NCBI RefSeq assembly: GCF_902726545.1
Contig: NZ_CACVAD010000032.1
Location: forward strand, 1 to 56,113
Direction: 5' to 3'
DNA from: Yersinia artesiana
GTDB taxonomy: Bacteria; Pseudomonadota; Gammaproteobacteria; Enterobacterales; Enterobacteriaceae
DNA: 56,113 nucleotides
Numbering within the stretch: the first letter of the stretch is position 1; each line of letters opens with the position of its first letter. The notes beneath the pieces were generated by a model, which had not been told where the DNA came from, did no database searches, and saw nothing but the letters and a program-made list of their open reading frames with translations. Shown piece after piece: positions 7,099 to 16,412 of this stretch. A program made the translations under genes and the position numbers.

Positions 7099-7689
7099 CT
7101 AGCTGCGTATCGTCTCTAACCAACTGGTGACCGTTTCTGTGGTTCTTCGCTCCTGGTCGCATTCAATGACCAGCGGTTTTTCCCGGCGGGCTGTTGGGGC
7201 GAGACTGGCAAGGATGTCGTCGCTGTCTCCTTTACCGTAGCCACCGTGGGTAATGAAGGGGATGAGTAATTTGCCCGCAAGGTTGTGGCTGCTGAGAAAT
7301 GTTTGCACTACGGGCGGCACGCTGGTCCCCCAGATCGGAAAGCCTAAATATACGGTCTCATAACGTGAGATATCTGCGACGCTATTTTTTAATGCGGGTT
7401 TTATTCCCCGTTTACGCTCATTTTTTGCCTGTTCAACAGTCTGAAAATAGTCTTCCGGATAAGGCGCGGTCGGTTCGATTTCAAACAGATCGGTGTTCAG
7501 GCTGCGGTGAATGACGCCCGCAATCACCCGAGTGTTACCGCTGCGAGAAAAGTACGCCACCAGAATACGGATTTTACCCTGCACGTTTGCGTTTCCGGTG
7601 GTCGCTGATGCCAGGGAAACGTTCGCCAGAGTGAGCCCGGCAAGTGCGGTAATCAACATTCTGCGAGTGGGATCATGTTCCATAATCAA
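7099..7689 (-). CDS. Exported flavodoxin, Tat-type signal
   Basis: This 196-residue protein begins with a leader (DPTRRMLITALAGLTLANVSLASA) that has a twin-arginine start and an Ala-x-Ala end. A flavodoxin domain follows: RILVAYFSRSGNTRVIAG is the FMN phosphate loop, YLGFPIWGTSVPPVV gives the aromatic side wall, and PFITHGGYGKGDSDDI the second FMN loop. Flavodoxins are normally cytoplasmic, so Tat export (already folded with FMN) is unusual and meaningful. It lies three bases after the cupin-CMD remnant stop, with both behind the operator at 8060-8075. Role inferred: periplasmic electron carrier or reductase. Confidence 0.9.
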   Translation of the reverse strand: MIMEHDPTRRMLITALAGLTLANVSLASATTGNANVQGKIRILVAYFSRSGNTRVIAGVIHRSLNTDLFEIEPTAPYPEDYFQTVEQAKNERKRGIKPALKNSVADISRYETVYLGFPIWGTSVPPVVQTFLSSHNLAGKLLIPFITHGGYGKGDSDDILASLAPTARREKPLVIECDQERRTTETVTSWLETIRS

Positions 7690-7692
7690 CTC

Positions 7693-7977
7693 CTAATTGT
7701 TTGCGAGCGCCTGTTGCAGCGCCTTTTCTGCCCGCGTAGCCGCATCATTTTCACTATGTTCACGCAGAACCTGTGCCAGTTGGCGAACACGGATGTTGTT
7801 ATCCGGTTTAAAGAGAGGATCAACCCGAACGCGACCGGTAAAGTTCTCCGCTGGCCCATACACCACGCTCTGACTTCCGGCGAGGGAGATATGGACAGCG
7901 GGATTTTGCTCCGCTGCCCAGGATGAAAATGTGAAGAGGGGCAGTAACAGCCCGAGGTAACGTAAATGTCTGATCAT
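7693..7977 (-). pseudogene. In-frame deletion fusion: cupin N-terminus joined to CMD-protein C-terminus
   Basis: The 94-residue frame is a chimera. Residues 1-62 (signal peptide, then ENFTGRVRVDPLF) match the start of the intact secreted cupin at 15873-16352. Residues 65-94 (RQLAQVLREHSENDAATRAE) match the last 30 residues of the intact carboxymuconolactone-decarboxylase protein at 15131-15895. The intact genes are adjacent in the same order, so one deletion from mid-cupin to late CMD explains it. All cupin metal ligands and nearly all of the CMD domain are gone. The frame stayed open, so a short secreted peptide may still be made. Confidence 0.85.
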
Positions 7978-8037
7978 GCAAAGCGTCCTTATCTACGATG
8001 ATGGGGAGGGTTTGCAAATGATTCTAATAAGGGTGAC

Positions 8038-8075
8038 ATGTCGTCAGACTGACGCCAGCCTGACAATTCTGTCAG
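8038..8075. promoter_or_regulatory. Operator, CusR-type palindrome before the 7099-7977 unit
   Basis: CTGACAATTCTGTCAG at 8060-8075 is a near-perfect palindrome (TGACA-N4-TGTCA). A second inverted pair, GTCAGACTGAC, lies just upstream. The same composite occurs at 9522-9537 and 16436-16451. It resembles the CusR box TGACAA-NN-TTGTCA, and a CusR-like regulator is encoded at 17911-18600. It lies about 90 bases before the cupin-CMD remnant and flavodoxin start. Confidence 0.7.
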
Positions 8076-8082
8076 TGAACCC

Positions 8083-8775
8083 CTATTGTGGCGACATCGC
8101 TTTGCATTTTCTAAAAATAAGAAACCAAAGTAAAAAGCGCGTAATTAATGAAAATAAAACAATAATGGATAGGTAGCGTAAATAAAAAAGAAGGGCAGAT
8201 TCATCGTAATCGAAAAAGGAGAAATCTACCTTCATCAGCAAATAATCGAGATAGTCCTGGTTCAGTAACCAGTACAATCCCAGTAATGCGATTATCGAAA
8301 AAATCCCCGGCATAATGACATTTGCAAAGTGTGAGTTGTCGGGGATGTTCAGGATCCGGCAGAGAAACGTTGCCAGCATTTTCCAGTGCAACCCGATATG
8401 CAGCGCCAGAATGAGCATTCCCCAGTGGACCGACGTCATGTGTACTTTTCTGACCCAGCTCGCCGGGTTGTGGAACGGCAGGTTCAGAAGGATATGTCGG
8501 GACAGCATCATGCCAGAGACAATAGTGGTCAGGATGACAACGAATGTCACTGCATTAATGACTCTGTTAACTACTTGCATCGTTAAAGGAATATTTGGCG
8601 ACAGTGACCACAAGCGATGCCTGTTAAGGTATAAATGCAAAATGATGAGCAGCGTAAAAATAATACCCACCCATTCATGTACGATTTCCCCGTGAAGGTG
8701 AAACCCCATCAGTACCAGTAGAAGTAAAGTCATCAGCGTATCCTGCATGACCTGGAAAATATAAATTTTCTTCAT
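8083..8775 (-). CDS. DUF4405 membrane protein, cytochrome b-like
   Basis: A 230-residue integral membrane protein with about five or six hydrophobic helices. It has His residues inside helices at spacings typical of haem ligation: GFHLHGEIVHEWVG, IILHLYLNRHRL and VHMTSVHWGMLILALHIGLHW. DUF4405 proteins resemble the membrane cytochromes of the ferric-reductase/MsrQ type. It ends eight bases before the 8060-8075 operator and starts ten bases after the exported flavodoxin at 8785-9441, so it shares that transcript. Inference: it carries electrons across the inner membrane to exported flavodoxins. The actual partner and haem content are not shown. Confidence 0.8.
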   Translation of the reverse strand: MKKIYIFQVMQDTLMTLLLLVLMGFHLHGEIVHEWVGIIFTLLIILHLYLNRHRLWSLSPNIPLTMQVVNRVINAVTFVVILTTIVSGMMLSRHILLNLPFHNPASWVRKVHMTSVHWGMLILALHIGLHWKMLATFLCRILNIPDNSHFANVIMPGIFSIIALLGLYWLLNQDYLDYLLMKVDFSFFDYDESALLFYLRYLSIIVLFSLITRFLLWFLIFRKCKAMSPQ

Positions 8776-8784
8776 GTCGATGGA

Positions 8785-9441
8785 TTAACGCTGTGGCTGG
8801 ACTTGTTTTACCCATTGCTCAACCTGCGCGGGTACGTCAGGGCCTGAAATATCATTGCGTGAGATCGAGAGCGCACGAGTGACTAATTTGGCCTGTGGTT
8901 GCATGCGGGCAATTTCTCGCAGGGAGTCGGCTAAACGGCTGCCTCCATGGGTGGTAAAGGGAATGACCGTTTTACCGGCAAAGTCATGTTGCTCAAAGAG
9001 GCCATATATCACCATTGGCATGGTATACCACCAGATGGGATAGCCAACGTAAATGATGTCGTAATCGCTCAGGTCGGGGAGCGGCGTTTTTAGTGAGGGC
9101 CTGGCTTTAGTTTGCTGTTCCTTTTCGGCAACGCGTAAAAGTGCATCATGCTGGCGAGGGTAGGGAGTGGCGGTTTCAATGCGAAACAGATCGCCGTGAG
9201 TCTGCTCCTGAATTAGCTGTGCAATAAACTGAGTGCTGCCGGCCTTCGGCGTGTTTTTTTGTAATACGCTGGCCCCGGAAAAACCGTCTACGGCATCAGG
9301 TTTCATTTCCTCGGGCTGGGAAAAATAGATAATCAGCGTGCGGGATTGTGCGGATGAATCCTCTGATGCGAACGCGGGCTGTCCCAGAAGCCCCATGACA
9401 ATCATCGCCAGAAACCCGCTAAATACCTTTTTTATTCTCAC
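8785..9441 (-). CDS. Exported flavodoxin, Sec-type signal
   Basis: A 218-residue protein with a Sec-like signal peptide (MRIKKVFSGFLAMIVMGLLG, cleavage near AFA-SED), then a flavodoxin fold. RTLIIYFSQPEE begins the FMN loop, but about 25 residues are inserted before the GSTQFIAQLI helix. VGYPIWWYTMPMVIY and FTTHGGSRLADSL form the other FMN contacts. It is the first gene of the unit that continues into DUF4405 and follows an operator at 9522-9537. A second, Tat-type flavodoxin is at 7099-7689. The reaction is unknown; NAD(P)H or membrane cytochrome could be the reductant. Confidence 0.9.
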   Translation of the reverse strand: MRIKKVFSGFLAMIVMGLLGQPAFASEDSSAQSRTLIIYFSQPEEMKPDAVDGFSGASVLQKNTPKAGSTQFIAQLIQEQTHGDLFRIETATPYPRQHDALLRVAEKEQQTKARPSLKTPLPDLSDYDIIYVGYPIWWYTMPMVIYGLFEQHDFAGKTVIPFTTHGGSRLADSLREIARMQPQAKLVTRALSISRNDISGPDVPAQVEQWVKQVQPQR

Positions 9442-9505
9442 TGTTTCATTCCTTCAATCAGCAGTGGTTAGTCTTAGCAGTAATTCTGGCGCAGGTAGGC
9501 TGACA

Positions 9506-9684
9506 TCAGACTGACGGCTCTCTGACAATTTTGTCAGAAGGCTTAGAGAGTTGGCGTCCGGATTTTGTCTCTGAAATCAGTCTTTCTGTTCGGATAGCAT
9601 CAAGCTGTTTAGCAAACGTCAGCCCAAATGTATTGATACCGTTCTCGCTATGGGCAAAACATCTCCCCGGTGCATAATGGCGAC
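9506..9684 (-). pseudogene. 3' remnant of a second histidine kinase gene
   Basis: Read leftward from about 9684, the sequence gives VAIMHRGD, then after a one-base shift AHSENGINTFGLTFA, and ends SDKIVREPSV-stop at 9506. The intact kinase at 16420-17895 ends with the same elements (VAIMHRGDVFARSENGINTFGLTFAL to TDNIVRQPSA-stop). All upstream kinase domains are missing. As in the intact locus, the kinase stop region carries an operator (9522-9537) for the next gene. This shows that a second complete two-component locus once stood here. Confidence 0.85.
9522..9537. promoter_or_regulatory. Operator, CusR-type palindrome before the Sec flavodoxin
   Basis: CTGACAATTTTGTCAG is the best match in the window to TGACAA-NN-TTGTCA. 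The inverted pair TCAGACTGA again lies upstream, at 9507-9515. It is about 80 bases before the flavodoxin start at 9441 and inside the decayed kinase remnant, mirroring the intact locus. Confidence 0.75.
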
Positions 9685-10135
9685 TGTATTGGTTTTGATA
9701 AACTCACGGGCAATAGCCAGTTTAATGTATGGTTTTATTGCTATTTTATTCAGGGTATAAGAGGCCGCCAATATTGTCCCTAACTCACTTCGCCATACGG
9801 TTCCAGTACCAGATTGGTATAAACCGGTAATTGATAACCACTTTCCAGCGAGGCGGTAAGGGCATTTTGACTGTATTCCGCTCGCGCGCCTTGAGTATTC
9901 AATTCATTATTAAAACGGTTAGCTTTCAATACCGTATCAATATAGAGTCCACTTTGATCCAGATAGGTCAGGTAGAGGCCACCACTGTAACTGCGAATAT
10001 CCCCATTGGCTCCTGCACTATGAGTAGCTTTAACATCGGATGAACTGTAGCCAGTAAATACCCCGACCAGCATATTACCCCGACTCAACCCCAATTGCTT
10101 ATCTGCTCCGATCTCCATGCCGTTCAAGGTATTTT
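9685..10135 (-). pseudogene. Autotransporter beta-barrel fragment, broken at both ends
   Basis: The main open part (9780-10127) reads GADKQLGLSRGNMLVGVFTGYSSS, then SGGLYLTYLDQSGLYIDTVLKANRF and LEPYGEVS-stop, which is the repeat-strand pattern of the autotransporter outer-membrane barrel. After a frame change the C-terminal strands continue as NKIAIKPYIKLAIAREFIKTN (about 9685-9760). That runs straight into the histidine-kinase remnant. The N-terminal passenger and the first barrel strands are absent; stop codons lie immediately upstream. The call rests on the barrel pattern and is a decayed gene, not a working one. Confidence 0.8.
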
Positions 10136-10256
10136 AACTTTACCTCTCTAAAAATATTGTAGAGTTTATGGACCAAATATTCGGAACAAAACGCTATTCA
10201 CATTGATATCTCATACAGTGAACATAGATAAAACTTCTGCATACAGGTAGATAAAA

Positions 10257-11372
10257 ATGGAAAAGCTATTTACACCACTTAAAGTCGGTAATATTACTCT
10301 GAATAATCGCGTCGTGATGGCACCGATGACGCGTTCAAGAGCCAGAAAAGGTGATATTGCAGATGAGTTGACGGCAGAATATTACGCACAACGGGCATCT
10401 GCCGGGTTAATTGTCACTGAAGGCGCTCAAATTTCTGTGCAGGGGCAGGGCTATCTGTTTACTCCGGGTATTTACAGTCAAGAACAAGTAAAGGGATGGT
10501 CTTTAACGACTCAGGCCGTGCATGAAAAAGGTGGGAGAATTTTCCTGCAATTGTGGCATGTCGGTCGCATTTCCCATACCAGCCTACAGAATAACGGTGC
10601 TGCTCCGGTCAGCAGCGTCGCAGTAAAAGCCGAAAACAGTCACTGTTATGCACGAGATCAAAACGGTAACCCAGGCCAAGTACCCGTTTCAACGCCACAA
10701 GCTCTGACGATTGATGGCATTAAAGACATTATCAATGATTATGTTATGGCGGCGGAGAATGCGATTGAGGCGGGTTTTGATGGCGTCGAAATTCATGCTG
10801 CAAATGGTTATCTGTTGGAACAGTTTATTAATGGTGGACTGAATACTCGCAATGATGAATATGGTGGTGAAAGCCATAGCAATCGTATTCGCTTCACGCT
10901 TGAAGTGACCGATGCTGTATCAAAAGCGATCGGAAGTGATAAAACGGGCATCCGGTTGGCACCTTTTGGCCGTCTTTTCGATATGCACGCTTTTGAAGGT
11001 GAGGAGCAGACATGGCTACAACTTGCTGATGAACTAAATACTCGCTCGTTGGCGTATGTGCATCTCAGTGATCAGCAAACCCTGGGTCAGCAAGCTATTC
11101 CTGATGGATTCATTCAAAAATTCAGAGCCGTATATCAAGGTATTTTGATTATTGCCGGTGGGTTTGATAAACAGCTGGCAGAAAAGTACCTCCAAGCTGG
11201 ATGTGCTGATCTAATTGGTTTCGGTCGCCCCTACATTTCTAACCCTGATTTGGTGGAAAGAATGAAAAATGACTGGCCGTTAACTGAACCTGATCGCGCG
11301 ACGTTCTATGGTGGTACAGAAGTTGGCTATACAGATTATCCGTTCTATTCAACACAATTGGATAATCAATAA
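10257..11372 (+). CDS. Old yellow enzyme, NemA-type ene-reductase
   Basis: A 371-residue FMN enzyme of the old yellow enzyme family, which uses NADPH to reduce activated C=C bonds, quinones or nitro compounds in the cytoplasm. Visible features are the N-terminal LFTPLKVGNITLNNRVVMAP, FLQLWHVGRISH, the substrate pair in EIHAANGYLLEQFI (His and Asn), RNDEYGGE and the C-terminal phosphate-binding DLIGFGRPYISNPDLVERM. The length is usual and the frame intact. It is convergent with the LysR gene, with two bases between the stops. Its place beside other redox enzymes suggests electrophile detoxification. The exact substrate is not readable. Confidence 0.93.
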   Translation: MEKLFTPLKVGNITLNNRVVMAPMTRSRARKGDIADELTAEYYAQRASAGLIVTEGAQISVQGQGYLFTPGIYSQEQVKGWSLTTQAVHEKGGRIFLQLWHVGRISHTSLQNNGAAPVSSVAVKAENSHCYARDQNGNPGQVPVSTPQALTIDGIKDIINDYVMAAENAIEAGFDGVEIHAANGYLLEQFINGGLNTRNDEYGGESHSNRIRFTLEVTDAVSKAIGSDKTGIRLAPFGRLFDMHAFEGEEQTWLQLADELNTRSLAYVHLSDQQTLGQQAIPDGFIQKFRAVYQGILIIAGGFDKQLAEKYLQAGCADLIGFGRPYISNPDLVERMKNDWPLTEPDRATFYGGTEVGYTDYPFYSTQLDNQ

Positions 11373-11374
11373 AA

Positions 11375-12286
11375 TCAGTCCAGTAAACCCGTTTCTGCGG
11401 CTCTGACCAATTCATCCACTACATAACGGATTTTGGGTAGTAACTGACGATTTTTTGGCCACAACGCGCTGATGGGCATTTCACCACCGGAATGCCCGAT
11501 AAGAACTTCTTTTAATTCCCCACTTTGCAAATATTTGCCGACGAGCCAGAGCGGTAACTGACATAGACCACATCCCGCCAGCGTGGCGGCCAGCATCGCA
11601 TCACCATCAGCAAACTCATGTGTTGGCGTCGGGGTATAACGGCGAATTTGTCCGGTATTGTCTTTCAGCAACCAGGATATAGGTTGGTTACGTCGAAAAC
11701 CAACCACACACTTATGCTGGCTCAACTCTTCTGGTTGGGCCGGCTCTGCGTGAGATAAGAGGTAATCCGGTGAAGCACAAATTACCAGCTTTTGAGTTGT
11801 CAATCTGCGGGCAACCAGACCACTACTATCCGCGAGTTCGCCGATACGTATAACCAGATCAATACCTTCTTCAATAGGATCAACAAATCGCTCGCTGAAT
11901 GTCACGGTCAATGCCAGTTCGGGATACTGACGGGTAATATCAAGCAGAATAGGCAAGATACGCTGTCTGCCAAATGCAGCCGGTAAATCTACCCGTAAGC
12001 GCCCGGCGGGGTGGGTAATATGAGCGGTCAATTCTGCTTCAGCAAGTTCCAGAATATCGATTGCACTCTGACAACTGGCAAGAAACTTTTCACCATCAGG
12101 CGTGAGACTCAATCTTCGTGTCGACCGCTGAAAAAGTTTAAGCCCCAACCGATCCTCCAGACGACTCACACTCTTTCCTACCGCTGATTTTGTTAGCCCG
12201 AGCCGTTCCGCAGCCGCAGTAAAACTGCCGTGTTGAGCTGTTGTGACAAAGGCAGTAATACCGCCGAGATGATCTGTTTTTCTCAT
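11375..12286 (-). CDS. LysR-family transcriptional regulator
   Basis: A 303-residue regulator with an N-terminal winged helix (AAERLGLTKSAVGKSVSRLE, residues about 22-41, then DRLGLKLFQRSTRRLSLT) and a C-terminal inducer-binding domain of usual length. The divergent neighbour is the EthD gene (start 12521) across a 230-base gap, the normal LysR arrangement. The old yellow enzyme gene converges on its other side. Likely targets are the EthD gene and itself; the inducer is unknown. It belongs to the common CrgA-like group with a TKSAVGKS recognition helix. Confidence 0.93.
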   Translation of the reverse strand: MRKTDHLGGITAFVTTAQHGSFTAAAERLGLTKSAVGKSVSRLEDRLGLKLFQRSTRRLSLTPDGEKFLASCQSAIDILELAEAELTAHITHPAGRLRVDLPAAFGRQRILPILLDITRQYPELALTVTFSERFVDPIEEGIDLVIRIGELADSSGLVARRLTTQKLVICASPDYLLSHAEPAQPEELSQHKCVVGFRRNQPISWLLKDNTGQIRRYTPTPTHEFADGDAMLAATLAGCGLCQLPLWLVGKYLQSGELKEVLIGHSGGEMPISALWPKNRQLLPKIRYVVDELVRAAETGLLD

Positions 12287-12520
12287 ATATTCACTAGTCT
12301 GTTCAGATTGTTGACGGTGTTTTTCTCAATGGAATACCCGCCGGATATCATCAAAAAATATAACGATAGCGTTCTTCAGGGCATTCAATTGTAGAATTTA
12401 TGTCTATAAAGATGATAGCAAAACCATATTTATAGTCTAAATGGAATCAATCATAGTATGCACCAGAATTAATGTTTCGCCTTGGGGCGACAACGCTCAC
12501 TCTGGATACTGGAGATAACC

Positions 12521-12847
12521 ATGACCGAAGTTAAAGGCTTTAAACATGTAGGTTTGCTGACAAAGAAAAAAGATCAGAGCTTCGACGATTTTGTCGAATA
12601 CTGGCAGGAGATACACACGGCTATCACTCTTAAATTACCCGGTCTTCGTGCTTACGTACTGAATCCAATCGACCGGCGCGTCTATCCCGACTCACCCATT
12701 GATGGTTTTTCGGAATTATGGTTCGACTCGCTGGAAGATGCCGTTGCTGCGTTTGATTCCCCGATAGGAAAAGCTGCATTTATCGACGTACCTAATTTTG
12801 TCGATGCAGTGGCAGTCACTTATGTCACCGAAATTAAAAAGCTGTGA
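12521..12847 (+). CDS. EthD-domain protein
   Basis: A 108-residue protein from ATG 12521, chosen because GGAG ends six bases upstream and the longer frame begins with an unlikely codon. The domain FVEYWQEIHTAITLKLPGLRAYVLNPI is the EthD/dimeric alpha-beta barrel pattern (F-x-x-Y-W-x-x-x-H). DGFSELWFDSLEDAVAAFDS completes the barrel. Related proteins are small ferredoxin-like dimers found with aromatic or ether catabolism and reductases; their own reaction is often unknown. It is divergent from the LysR gene. Confidence 0.88.
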   Translation: MTEVKGFKHVGLLTKKKDQSFDDFVEYWQEIHTAITLKLPGLRAYVLNPIDRRVYPDSPIDGFSELWFDSLEDAVAAFDSPIGKAAFIDVPNFVDAVAVTYVTEIKKL

Positions 12848-12989
12848 AGTGATTATTTATAAATAAGACGTTGGATGGGATGACGCGAAAATAGCACGGC
12901 CACCGCGATATTCTGAATAAAACATCAGCGACACCTTACTGGAGTCGCTGATTGTGAGTTAAGACATTATGCTGAGTTGGCTAACAATA

Positions 12990-13898
<909 letters not shown>

Positions 13899-13970
13899 TT
13901 ATAGGTCGTAATTAGATAAGCTTAATGAGCAGGATTCATTAATTAGCGATACATCCTGCGTTGTTGAGTG

Positions 13971-15035
13971 TTACTGCAAATCTTTTTCTTTCAGGAACTG
14001 ACTGACCTGATCGGCAATTGCGACATTATTCAGATCAGAAAAAGGGAAGTGCGTGTTGCCCTTTATACCCACCTCTGGCAAATGGATGACCGTGACATCG
14101 CCACCGTGCTTATTCACCACGTCACGCCACTCGCGAGCCATTGCCAGACGTACTCGCCAGCTATCCTGTGCGGGCATGGCGGTTGGTTTATCTGGAATGT
14201 TATCGCCATAAAAGATCACAATAGGAATTTTGGTGAGCGCCATAAATTGATCTAGCGGCACCGGTTCGCCTTTCAGGGTATCGAACGCGCTTGGCATCGG
14301 TGCCGGTAATTCATTCTCCGGGAAGACAAAGCTACTACCCGGTTCAAAGGCAACGATAGCTTTCACTTTGTTATTTTTCATTGCGGTGTACCAGCCCGGC
14401 CCACCGCCCTGAGAATGGGTGAACAGGATAGCCGGGCCGGTTTTATCCACCAGCGCCGACATAGCATCGGAAATAACGTTGAGATCAAAAGGCCCGGTGT
14501 TGGGGGTCATCTGGCGGAAATACTGATTCAACGCCTCTTTATCGTGAGAGAACTGAACGCCGTTAAAATAGTCCGGCCAGACACCGACACGGAACTGATT
14601 GAACCACATCTGTTCATCCGGTTTGGGCGTGACCGTTCCTTCAACCGTGGTGCGTCCTGCTTTGCCGCGACGCGGTTGGTCCACCAGATAAGTCGAAAAC
14701 CCCCGCCGCAGGAATATATTCTGGAAGCCTTCTCGACCATCTGGTGTGCTTTCCCAGGTATGAGAAGACTGCCCGGCACCATGCAGCATTATTAACGGAT
14801 ATTTATGCGGATTTTCTGGGATTTGATAAAACACATAAGCATGATCGCCATGATAAGTCTGCCCGGCAGAATCCAGTGGCTTTTTGGCGTCGAATTTCCC
14901 CGCTGCCGTCATGACGGTGCCACCAACAGAAAAACTTCCTTGCTCCTGAATAACCAACGGTTCCGCATAAACTGACGAGGCGGTCACGCCCCCTGCCAGC
15001 ATGCAAAATACCAGTGTTTTTAACAGCATCTTCAA
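13971..15035 (-). CDS. Secreted alpha/beta hydrolase (esterase-like)
   Basis: A 354-residue protein with a signal peptide (LLKTLVFCMLAGGVTASSVYA, residues 4-24). The alpha/beta hydrolase core has an oxyanion region PLIMLHGAGQSSHTWE, a Ser nucleophile in ILFTHSQGGGPGWYT (G/S-x-S-x-G type), an acidic site near VIFYGDNIPDKP, and a His near GNTHFPFSDLN. This class is annotated as secreted esterase or lipase in many bacteria. It is transcribed leftward, about 95 bases after the CMD-protein stop. Substrate unknown. No CusR-type site was seen directly upstream, so it may share the upstream transcript. Confidence 0.9.
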   Translation of the reverse strand: MKMLLKTLVFCMLAGGVTASSVYAEPLVIQEQGSFSVGGTVMTAAGKFDAKKPLDSAGQTYHGDHAYVFYQIPENPHKYPLIMLHGAGQSSHTWESTPDGREGFQNIFLRRGFSTYLVDQPRRGKAGRTTVEGTVTPKPDEQMWFNQFRVGVWPDYFNGVQFSHDKEALNQYFRQMTPNTGPFDLNVISDAMSALVDKTGPAILFTHSQGGGPGWYTAMKNNKVKAIVAFEPGSSFVFPENELPAPMPSAFDTLKGEPVPLDQFMALTKIPIVIFYGDNIPDKPTAMPAQDSWRVRLAMAREWRDVVNKHGGDVTVIHLPEVGIKGNTHFPFSDLNNVAIADQVSQFLKEKDLQ

Positions 15036-15130
15036 GGTGACTTCCTCTATGTCGGTTTTGAGTCGATATGATCTGAATTGTTCAGCTTGATGACTTAACT
15101 ACAAGCAGTCTCAAACCAATAAGTCATTGC

Positions 15131-15895
15131 TTACTTTGCCGTAGCCAACGCTTGTTGCAGTGCCTGTTCAACCCGTGTTGCGGCATCGCCCTCACCATGC
15201 TCACGCAGCACTTGTGCAAGCTGGCGCAGTTGTGCTGCTGTTAGCCCGACACGCAGACTGGCTCGCGTATGTGACAGCAATTGCGCTTCCACACCCGGAG
15301 TGGCGGCTAGCGCACCGACTGTTGCCAGCTCGCGGCTTTGCCAGTCCAGATTGTCACGGGCAAAAATATCGCCAAATAAATGTGTTTGCAGGAATTGATT
15401 AATCACTGGGGCAAATTCAAAAACCGGGCCTTGTACCGGCGCGCCGGATATTTTGGTCTGATTAGCTGTCCCCACACGGCGGAGTTCATCACCGACCGGA
15501 ATCGGGCTAACCGGCTCTTTGCCTTGAACATCGTTAATACCGCGTTGCTTGCGCTCATTAACAACTTTCATTAATTCATTCAATGCATTGAGACTGCGAG
15601 GAAAACCGGTATAAGCATAAAGCTGAACAAGGATTTCTTTAGCTTCATTCACTGTCAACCCGGCATCCAGCCCTTGATTAAGTGCCGCATTGAGTTTTTC
15701 CATCTGGCTGCTGGCCATATAAGACGCAATCAGGGGAATAGCTTGCTGGCGCGCGGATAGCGTGTCGGAAACGGTTTGTTGCTGATTCATTTCTGATGCT
15801 CCTGTCGTTACGGGGGCGGCATGTGCTGTCAGACTCACGCTGAAAACCAGTAAAGCCGCGGCGGTGAGAACTTTAATCTGCGTGGTATTGTTCAT
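15131..15895 (-). CDS. Exported carboxymuconolactone-decarboxylase-like protein
   Basis: A 254-residue protein with a signal peptide (VLTAAALLVFSVSLTAHAAP) followed by two CMD-type halves. The first carries ILVQLYAYTGFPRSLNAL, the second SRELATVGALAATPGVEAQL. The AhpD-type catalytic CxxC pair is absent (YAYTGFP stands in its place), so peroxidase-cofactor activity of the AhpD kind is unlikely and the gamma-CMD-type active site is a better comparison. Export is unusual for this family. It overlaps the cupin stop by 23 bases, a tight operon. Its last 30 residues survive in the deletion remnant at 7693-7977. Confidence 0.88.
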   Translation of the reverse strand: MNNTTQIKVLTAAALLVFSVSLTAHAAPVTTGASEMNQQQTVSDTLSARQQAIPLIASYMASSQMEKLNAALNQGLDAGLTVNEAKEILVQLYAYTGFPRSLNALNELMKVVNERKQRGINDVQGKEPVSPIPVGDELRRVGTANQTKISGAPVQGPVFEFAPVINQFLQTHLFGDIFARDNLDWQSRELATVGALAATPGVEAQLLSHTRASLRVGLTAAQLRQLAQVLREHGEGDAATRVEQALQQALATAK

Positions 15896-16352
15896 CGGTC
15901 ACTTTCTCCATCCAATTAACACTCTTTCCATCAACGATCCCGGTCACTGCCAGATGTGTCATCGCGCTGTCAGGTGCTGCGCCATGCCAATGCTTAACCC
16001 CTGCGGGGCACGACACCACATCTCCTGGTCGGATTATTTGCACCGGCTGACCTTCTGCTTGAGTCAAGCCAACGCCGGATGTGACGATAAGCCGCTGTCC
16101 GGCGGGGTGGGTGTGCCAGGCCGAGCGAGCGCCCGGTTCGAATGTGACGTAAGCTGCGGAAACGGCTATGTCTTTATCCGCAGTAAAGAGGGGGTCGACA
16201 CGTACACGGCCGGTAAAGTTTTCCTCTGCGCCAAAAATGGCTTTCTGGCTTCCGGCAGGAGCAATCTGTGCTGTGGTGCTTTGGGCCAACGTGACAGCGG
16301 AGAAGGTGATAAGCGGGACTAATAGCCCGAGATAGCCGATTTTTCCGATCAT
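15873..16352 (-). CDS. Exported cupin protein
   Basis: A 159-residue protein from ATG 16352, preferred because AAAGGACGC precedes it and the signal peptide (MIGKIGYLGLLVPLITFSAV) then starts correctly. The cupin barrel follows with metal-ligand motif SAWHTHPAGQRLIVTSG (His pair) and, in the second motif, GVKHWHGAAPDSAMTH. Single-domain cupins with this pattern are often annotated as quercetin-dioxygenase-like or carboxymuconolactone-associated proteins. It is first in an operon with the CMD gene and follows the operator at 16436-16451. A truncated relative lies at 7693-7977. Confidence 0.9.
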   Translation of the reverse strand: MIGKIGYLGLLVPLITFSAVTLAQSTTAQIAPAGSQKAIFGAEENFTGRVRVDPLFTADKDIAVSAAYVTFEPGARSAWHTHPAGQRLIVTSGVGLTQAEGQPVQIIRPGDVVSCPAGVKHWHGAAPDSAMTHLAVTGIVDGKSVNWMEKVTDEQYHAD

Positions 16353-16412
16353 GCAATGCGTCCTTTTAGTTAAAAAGCTCATGCTTTGTCGGTTTGATTC
16401 TAACCAGAGTCA

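Noticed and set aside
13990-14260. Plus-strand frame within the hydrolase gene
   Set aside because: It is the antisense of a well-supported secreted hydrolase with a signal peptide and nucleophile motif.
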